From DATMNI01 sp035570275 (GTDB lineage Bacteria; Acidobacteriota; Terriglobia; Bryobacterales; Bryobacteraceae): a stretch of DNA of 17,531 bases. Below, piece after piece: positions 13,339 through 17,531 of this stretch. Positions within the stretch are counted from its first letter, which is position 1. Every line of letters begins with the position of its first letter. The stretch is from positions 1-17,531 of the forward strand of contig DATMNI010000321.1 in the NCBI GenBank assembly GCA_035570275.1, given 5' to 3'. The translations under genes were made by a program, and so were the position numbers. The notes under the pieces are model-generated. The model did not search any database. It was not told the DNA's origin and saw only the letters and a list, made by a program, of their open reading frames with translations.

Positions 13339-13366
13339 TGTGTACCCTGACAGCTAATTATACACA
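13339..13366 (-). promoter_or_regulatory. Candidate vapBC promoter and operator
   Basis: On the minus strand TATAAT (13362-13357) lies 21 nt before the vapB ATG. Perfect 6-bp arms TGTGTA (13339-13344) and TACACA (13361-13366) surround the transcription start zone with a 16-nt spacer. An inverted repeat beside the -10 box is the usual layout for VapBC autorepression; binding is inferred. Confidence 0.4.
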
Positions 13367-13447
13367 GTTTGGAGGTGAAGCGCTACGTAGGGTTCGGTTC
13401 CGGCTGCGCAGGGCTTCGGGTGACCGCCAACCCGGAAACCGACCCGC

Positions 13448-14638
13448 CTATCCCTGCTTCATCCCGATCATACCCAGCGCGGCGTTCACCAGCACCGCGG
13501 CCATGCCCAACGGGATCATCACCTTCCACCCGATGTTCATGAGCTGATCGTAGCGGTACCGTGGGAACGTGCCGCGGAACCAGATCATCAGGTAGACAAT
13601 CAGCGACACCTTTACCAGGAACCAGAACAGGCCGATCGACGGCGCGTTGACCGCCGGGACCGCGAAGATCAGGCCCACCAGCACCAGCAGAATCGCCACC
13701 AGAACCAGCACCTTCTGTTGAATCGGGTCTTTCAGCTTCTTCACCAGCGTCAGTGTCGCCAGGCCCGAGCCCGCGAACAACAAGATGGGCGTCCCGTAGT
13801 TGAGCGGCGCCGCCAGCCATGGCACGCTGGGAAACGGCCGCAGCCAGCCGCCCCAGAAGAGGGTCACGGCCACCGACGAGACCACGAAAATATTGGCGTA
13901 TTCGGCCAGAAAGTAAAGCGCCCAGCGGAACCCGCTGTATTCGGTGTGGAAGCCGGCCACCAGTTCCGATTCGGCCTCCGGCAAATCGAAGGGCGCACGG
14001 TTGGTTTCGGCCGTCGCCGCGACGATGTAGACCACGAACGGCACAATCATGAAACCGTAATTGCCGAACATGAACCAGATTCCGCGGGCCTGCTGTTCCA
14101 GCACAATTTGCTTCATGCTCAGAGTGCCGGCCATCATCACGCCCGAAAGCAGGCCGAATGCCAGCGCCACTTCGTAACTTACCAGTTGGGCCGCGCTGCG
14201 CAGCGCGCCCAGCAGCGAGTAGTGGCTGTTGGAAGACCAGCCGCCCAGGATGATCCCCAGAATTCCCACCGCCGAGGTCGCCGAAATCACCAGCAGCCCC
14301 ACATTTACGTCGGCCACGTAAATCGTGTTGGTAAACGGCAGCACTACAAAACCAAGAAGCGCCGTGATGGTGGAAACGCAGGGTGCGAACCAGAAAATGG
14401 CCTTATCGGCATCGGTTGGGATGATGTCTTCCTTCAACAGCAGCTTCAGCGCATCGGCGATCGGCTGCAGCAATCCGTGCGGCCCCACGCGCATGGGACC
14501 CAGGCGCACCTGGAAATCCGCCAGCACCTTGCGCTCCACCAGTACGATATAGCCGGCCACCAGCGGGAAGGCGGCAATGATGACGATGGTCAACAGGATC
14601 GGGGTGAACAGTGGATTGGAAAGAATCGTCTCCAACAT
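13448..14638 (-). CDS. nuoH: NADH-quinone oxidoreductase subunit H
   Basis: A 396-residue membrane subunit of complex I at the junction of the hydrophilic and membrane arms, forming much of the quinone cavity. Signature regions are present: GYIVLVERKVLADFQVRLGP, GLLQPIADALKLLLKED in the first loop, and FDLPEAESELVAGFHTEYSG in the large conserved loop, with about eight or nine hydrophobic helices. Length is in the normal range. The ATG has AAGGA 6 nt upstream, and only 7 nt separate it from the nuoN stop, so the two are co-transcribed. Its place after nuoN differs from the common order in which nuoH sits between nuoG and nuoI. The next gene downstream is vapB, with its own promoter signals. 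Confidence 0.96.
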   Translation of the reverse strand: MLETILSNPLFTPILLTIVIIAAFPLVAGYIVLVERKVLADFQVRLGPMRVGPHGLLQPIADALKLLLKEDIIPTDADKAIFWFAPCVSTITALLGFVVLPFTNTIYVADVNVGLLVISATSAVGILGIILGGWSSNSHYSLLGALRSAAQLVSYEVALAFGLLSGVMMAGTLSMKQIVLEQQARGIWFMFGNYGFMIVPFVVYIVAATAETNRAPFDLPEAESELVAGFHTEYSGFRWALYFLAEYANIFVVSSVAVTLFWGGWLRPFPSVPWLAAPLNYGTPILLFAGSGLATLTLVKKLKDPIQQKVLVLVAILLVLVGLIFAVPAVNAPSIGLFWFLVKVSLIVYLMIWFRGTFPRYRYDQLMNIGWKVMIPLGMAAVLVNAALGMIGMKQG

Positions 14639-14645
14639 AGGGTCC

Positions 14646-16133
14646 TTAGCGGAACAGCGAAGTCTGGGCCAATTGCAGGAACGGCTCCGGGTAGATGCCG
14701 ATGAGCAGCGTCAACACTCCGGTCACCGCCAACGCCACGCGCAACCCGAACGTGGTGGCCATCGCGGTCTTTTCGGCCGGCTCGCGCACGAACATACTGC
14801 GCACAATCTTGAAGTAGTAGTAGATGGCCACCGCGACATACAGGGTGGCTACCACCGCCAGCCCGTAGTGCCTGGTCTGCAACAGCGCCAGGAAGATATA
14901 ATACTTGCCCAGGAAGCCGGCGGTGGGCGGAATGCCGGCCAGCGAAAGCAGGAAGATCAGCATCAGGATGGCGTACCCCGGGCTGCGCTGCATCAGCCCG
15001 GCGATATCGTCCAGATCCTCACCGATGATGTTCTGCCGCCGCAGCGCCACAATCACCAGGAACGCCCCCAGGTTCATGAAGGTGTACACCATCACGTAAA
15101 CCGCGATGCCCTTCAGCCCGGTTTCATTGCCGGCCACCAGACCCAGCAGCATGTACCCGGCGTGCGAGATGGAACTGTAAGCCAGCAGCCGCTTGATGTT
15201 GGTCTGGTTGATGGCGGCGAGATTGCCCAGCGTCAGCGTCAGCACCGCCACGGCGGCCATCATCGGCTCCCAGACTTCCCGCGACGATGGCGACCCAAAC
15301 GGCCCCTGCCCGGCGAACATCCGCAGCAGAAACGCGATCGATGCCGCCTTCGATGCCACCGAGAGATACGCCGTCACCGTGGTCGGCGCGCCTTCGTAAG
15401 CGTCCGGCGCCCACATATGGAACGGCGCGGCCGAGATCTTAAACAGCAGCCCGATGGCCGTGGTCGCCATCGCCAGGAAGACCACGGGATCCCATGCCGG
15501 CCGCTGCGAGATGGCGGCGGTGATGTCGCTCAACTTAGTGGAACCGGCGATGCCGTACAGAATGGAGAAACCATAAGCCAGGAAACCCGTGGAGAAGGCG
15601 CCGAGCAGCAGATACTTCATGGCGGCCTCATTGGAGCGCTTTTCCGTGCGCAGAAAGCCGACCATCACATAGAAGCACAGGGCCATCAGTTCCAAGCCGA
15701 TGAACAAAGTGACCAGGTCGCTTCCGGCGGCCAGGAAATACATGCCGCACTGCGCGAACAGGATCAGCCCGTAGTATTCGCCGTGATGCTCGCCGGCAAT
15801 TTCCAGGTACTTGTAGGACCCGAACGCCACCACCAGCGCGGCGATGAGGAAGATCCAGTTGAAGAAGATGCCGAAGCCATCCACCGTAACCGAACCCTGA
15901 AAGCCTATGACTTCCGGCACCCCCTGGCTGGCCAGCCACGCCGACTGTTTGTACAGCCCGAAACCGGTGAATATCTCCGCCAGCACTACAAAAATCAGCA
16001 GCCATTTACGCTGGCGCGGGTCCGGAAAAAGCCCAAAATCGAACAGCAGTACCGAACAACCAAACAGCGCCAGCATTACGGCGGGGACAATTGTGAAGTG
16101 GTCGGTGCCGGTGTAAAAATGGCCCATGTTCAT
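14646..16133 (-). CDS. nuoN: NADH-quinone oxidoreductase subunit N
   Basis: A 495-residue antiporter-like, proton-pumping membrane subunit of complex I. Conserved parts include AAPFHMWAPDAYEGAPTTVT on the loop before the discontinuous helix, the SVASKAASIAFLLR lysine helix and NIKRLLAYSSISHAGYMLLG. About 14 hydrophobic helices are spread over the length, as expected. The ATG at 16133 was chosen because GGAGGT (16139-16144) lies 5 nt upstream; a second ATG two codons later is weaker. The start overlaps the nuoM stop (ATGA), and the ribosome site lies within the last codons of the unusual nuoM tail. Confidence 0.96.
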   Translation of the reverse strand: MNMGHFYTGTDHFTIVPAVMLALFGCSVLLFDFGLFPDPRQRKWLLIFVVLAEIFTGFGLYKQSAWLASQGVPEVIGFQGSVTVDGFGIFFNWIFLIAALVVAFGSYKYLEIAGEHHGEYYGLILFAQCGMYFLAAGSDLVTLFIGLELMALCFYVMVGFLRTEKRSNEAAMKYLLLGAFSTGFLAYGFSILYGIAGSTKLSDITAAISQRPAWDPVVFLAMATTAIGLLFKISAAPFHMWAPDAYEGAPTTVTAYLSVASKAASIAFLLRMFAGQGPFGSPSSREVWEPMMAAVAVLTLTLGNLAAINQTNIKRLLAYSSISHAGYMLLGLVAGNETGLKGIAVYVMVYTFMNLGAFLVIVALRRQNIIGEDLDDIAGLMQRSPGYAILMLIFLLSLAGIPPTAGFLGKYYIFLALLQTRHYGLAVVATLYVAVAIYYYFKIVRSMFVREPAEKTAMATTFGLRVALAVTGVLTLLIGIYPEPFLQLAQTSLFR

Positions 16134-17531
16134 CGGGCACCTCCGGGGAGGGAAGTGGATGCCGGATGCCGGATGTCAGTGGCCGGTGGCCGGTGGCCGG
16201 TGGCCGGTGGCTGGATGCCAGTGGCCGGTGGCCGGTGGCCAGTGGCCGGTGGCTGGTGACTTGAGGCCGCAAGGGCGGGAATCGGCTGTAGGTAGGTCGC
16301 CTGGGCAAGAGCACTCGAGCCTGCAGTTGCCGCTGGACGTTGGGCGGTGGCTAACTGGCTACTAACCACCGGCCTCCGGCCACCGGCCACCGGCCACCGT
16401 TGGTTGGCCCCCGGCCCCTGGCCCAGTTGGCCCAGTTGGCTCCCCGCGAAATATCCCGGCCGCACGCGTTCCACAATCTCCGCCACAGGCTGCCGCAGAA
16501 TCTCAAAATACGGCTTGGGATAGACCCCAATCCAGACCGCCCAGGCAATCAGCGGCACGAACATCGCCACCTCGCGGAAATTCATATCGGGAATAGTCAG
16601 GTTTTTTCCGTTGGTCACCTGGCCCAGCATTGTCCGCTGATACAGCCACAAAAGATAAGCCGCCCCCAGAATCACGCCCGTCACCGCAAAGGCCGCCCAG
16701 ATTCGGTTGGCTTCAAACGCGCCCTGCAAAATCGTGAATTCGCCAATGAACCCGTTCAGCAGCGGCAGCCCTGCCGAACTCAGCATGGCGATGGCGAAAA
16801 TAATCGCGAACTTCGGCATCACGTGCGCCAGCCCGCCGTATTCCTTGATCTCGCGCGTGTGCCGCCGCTCATAGATGACGCCGATCACCATGAAGAGCAT
16901 GCCGGTGGAAATGCCGTGATTGATCTGTTGCAGCACCGAGCCCGCAATGCCGTTCGGGTTCATGGAGAAAATACCCAGCGTGCAGAAACCCAGGTGGCTC
17001 ACCGAAGAATACGCCACCAGCTTCTTCCAATCCGCCTGCATCAGGCTTACCAGCGCGCCGTAAATGATGCCGACGATCGAAAGCACCGCCAGAATCCGCA
17101 CGATGGTCTGGTCCATCGACGCCTGCGGCAGCAGCGGCAGTGAGAACCTCAGGAACCCGTAAGTTCCCATTTTCAGCAGCACCGCCGCCAGAATCACAGA
17201 CCCCGCCGTGGGCGCCTCCACATGCGCGTCCGGCAGCCAGGTATGGAACGGGAACATCGGCACCTTGATGGCGAATCCGATGAAGAAGGCCCAGAAGACC
17301 CACTGCTGCAGCCCCAGCGGCAGGCTCAGCTTCATCAACTCCGCAATCTCAAAAGTGTAAAAGCCGAACTGGTGGAAGTGCTGGAAGTACAGCGTTAGAA
17401 TGCCCAGCAGCATCAGCACCGACCCGGCCAGGGTGTACATGAAAAACTTGATTGCCGCGTAAAGCTTCCGCGGCCCTCCCCAGACCCCGATGATGAAATA
17501 CATCGGCACCAGCACCAGTTCCCAAAAAACG
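16130..17531 (-). CDS. nuoM: NADH-quinone oxidoreductase subunit M, 5' end outside the window
   Basis: Antiporter-like proton-pumping subunit of complex I. The window holds the C-terminal 467 codons, entering at VFWELVLVPMYFIIGVWGG; roughly the first 120-130 residues lie beyond the right edge. Hallmarks are PMFPFHTWLPDAHVEAPTAG, the AAVLLKMGTYGFLRF lysine helix and ADWKKLVAYSSVSHLGF. The normal family end is reached near ERVRPGY (about 16451). After that the frame continues for about 106 residues of Pro/Ala/Thr/His/Arg-rich sequence with PPATGHR repeats, ending LPGGAR. This tail is encoded by GGCCGGT-type heptamer arrays and is not expected in NuoM; the original stop seems to have been lost. 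The frame is nevertheless intact up to the overlap with nuoN. Confidence 0.93.
   Translation of the reverse strand, partial: VFWELVLVPMYFIIGVWGGPRKLYAAIKFFMYTLAGSVLMLLGILTLYFQHFHQFGFYTFEIAELMKLSLPLGLQQWVFWAFFIGFAIKVPMFPFHTWLPDAHVEAPTAGSVILAAVLLKMGTYGFLRFSLPLLPQASMDQTIVRILAVLSIVGIIYGALVSLMQADWKKLVAYSSVSHLGFCTLGIFSMNPNGIAGSVLQQINHGISTGMLFMVIGVIYERRHTREIKEYGGLAHVMPKFAIIFAIAMLSSAGLPLLNGFIGEFTILQGAFEANRIWAAFAVTGVILGAAYLLWLYQRTMLGQVTNGKNLTIPDMNFREVAMFVPLIAWAVWIGVYPKPYFEILRQPVAEIVERVRPGYFAGSQLGQLGQGPGANQRWPVAGGRRPVVSSQLATAQRPAATAGSSALAQATYLQPIPALAASSHQPPATGHRPPATGIQPPATGHRPPATDIRHPASTSLPGGAR
16155..16257 (-). repeat. GGCCGGT heptamer array in the nuoM 3' end
   Basis: From 16181 to 16257 eleven units follow each other in exact 7-nt register: seven GGCCGGT plus variants GGCTGGA, TGCCAGT, GGCCAGT and GGCTGGT. 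From about 16157 a related GGATGCC-type run leads in. Three heptamers make 21 nt, so on the coding (minus) strand the array reads as seven-residue repeats, PPATGHR. Confidence 0.85.
16367..16440 (-). repeat. Inverted heptamer array and GGCCCAGTT repeat in nuoM
   Basis: 16368-16395 holds four units of ACCGGCC (one TCCGGCC), the reverse complement of the array at 16181-16257, about 110 nt away. 16406-16422 holds CCCCGGC/CCCTGGC-like heptamers, followed by two 9-nt units GGCCCAGTT (16420-16437). All are translated in the NuoM tail. The opposite orientation of the two arrays would let the nuoM transcript form a long GC-rich hairpin. Confidence 0.75.

Noticed and set aside
14577..16259. A 560-codon open frame antisense to nuoN
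   Set aside because: The opposite strand is an unmistakable NuoN, and the antisense product is rich in Gln/His/Arg with no domain.
16155..16440. Possible CRISPR array in the nuoM repeats
   Set aside because: The units are contiguous 7-mers and 9-mers with no unique spacers, and there are no cas genes.

Overview
The window is a GC-rich bacterial chromosome segment. Its gene content and style (secreted GH95 fucosidase, a Lys/Arg/Ala-rich small protein, complex I genes with nuoH after nuoN, heptanucleotide repeat tracts running into coding ends) resemble Acidobacteriota of the Solibacter/Bryobacter type. That placement is an inference from style; there is no rRNA or marker gene to prove it.

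Layout. (1) 1-286: no supportable gene; a GC-rich heptamer tract and a double-hairpin interspersed repeat. (2) 287-2518, minus: a secreted GH95 alpha-L-fucosidase-type hydrolase. (3) 2519-2831: divergent intergenic region with a dyad and a 14-bp tandem repeat. (4) 2832-3104, plus: a small basic protein of unknown function. (5) 3131-11832, plus: a complete quinohemoprotein amine dehydrogenase (QHNDH) locus in the order qhpG-A-D-C-B-F-E, tightly packed with mostly 4-20 nt overlaps. (6) 11833-12751: a gene graveyard holding a frameshifted partial copy of the qhpE 3' end and remnants of two or three small minus-strand genes. (7) 12752-13335, minus: a VapBC-type toxin-antitoxin pair. (8) 13448-17531, minus: nuoM (5' end outside the window), nuoN and nuoH, membrane subunits of respiratory complex I.

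How the main locus works (family knowledge mapped on visible motifs). QhpC is a ribosomally made peptide with a leader. The radical SAM enzyme QhpD would make three Cys-to-Asp/Glu thioether bonds in it. The flavoprotein monooxygenase QhpG would hydroxylate the Trp that becomes cysteine tryptophylquinone (CTQ). The subtilisin-like QhpE would remove the leader and the ABC protein QhpF would serve export. The matured gamma subunit would join the diheme cytochrome c subunit QhpA and the beta-propeller QhpB in the periplasm, oxidising primary amines and passing electrons to the respiratory chain. Every residue needed for the three thioethers and CTQ can be placed in QhpC (C52/E61, C72/D78, C86/D94, C82/W88).

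Most notable observations: a perfect 9-bp dyad spanning the qhpA start codon just after a TATAAT box; short-period repeats that have entered the coding ends of nuoM, qhpD and qhpF and the interior of qhpG, giving NuoM a tail of about 106 residues; a diverged, frameshifted qhpE fragment downstream of qhpE; and a QhpC with a long leader and an extra cysteine.
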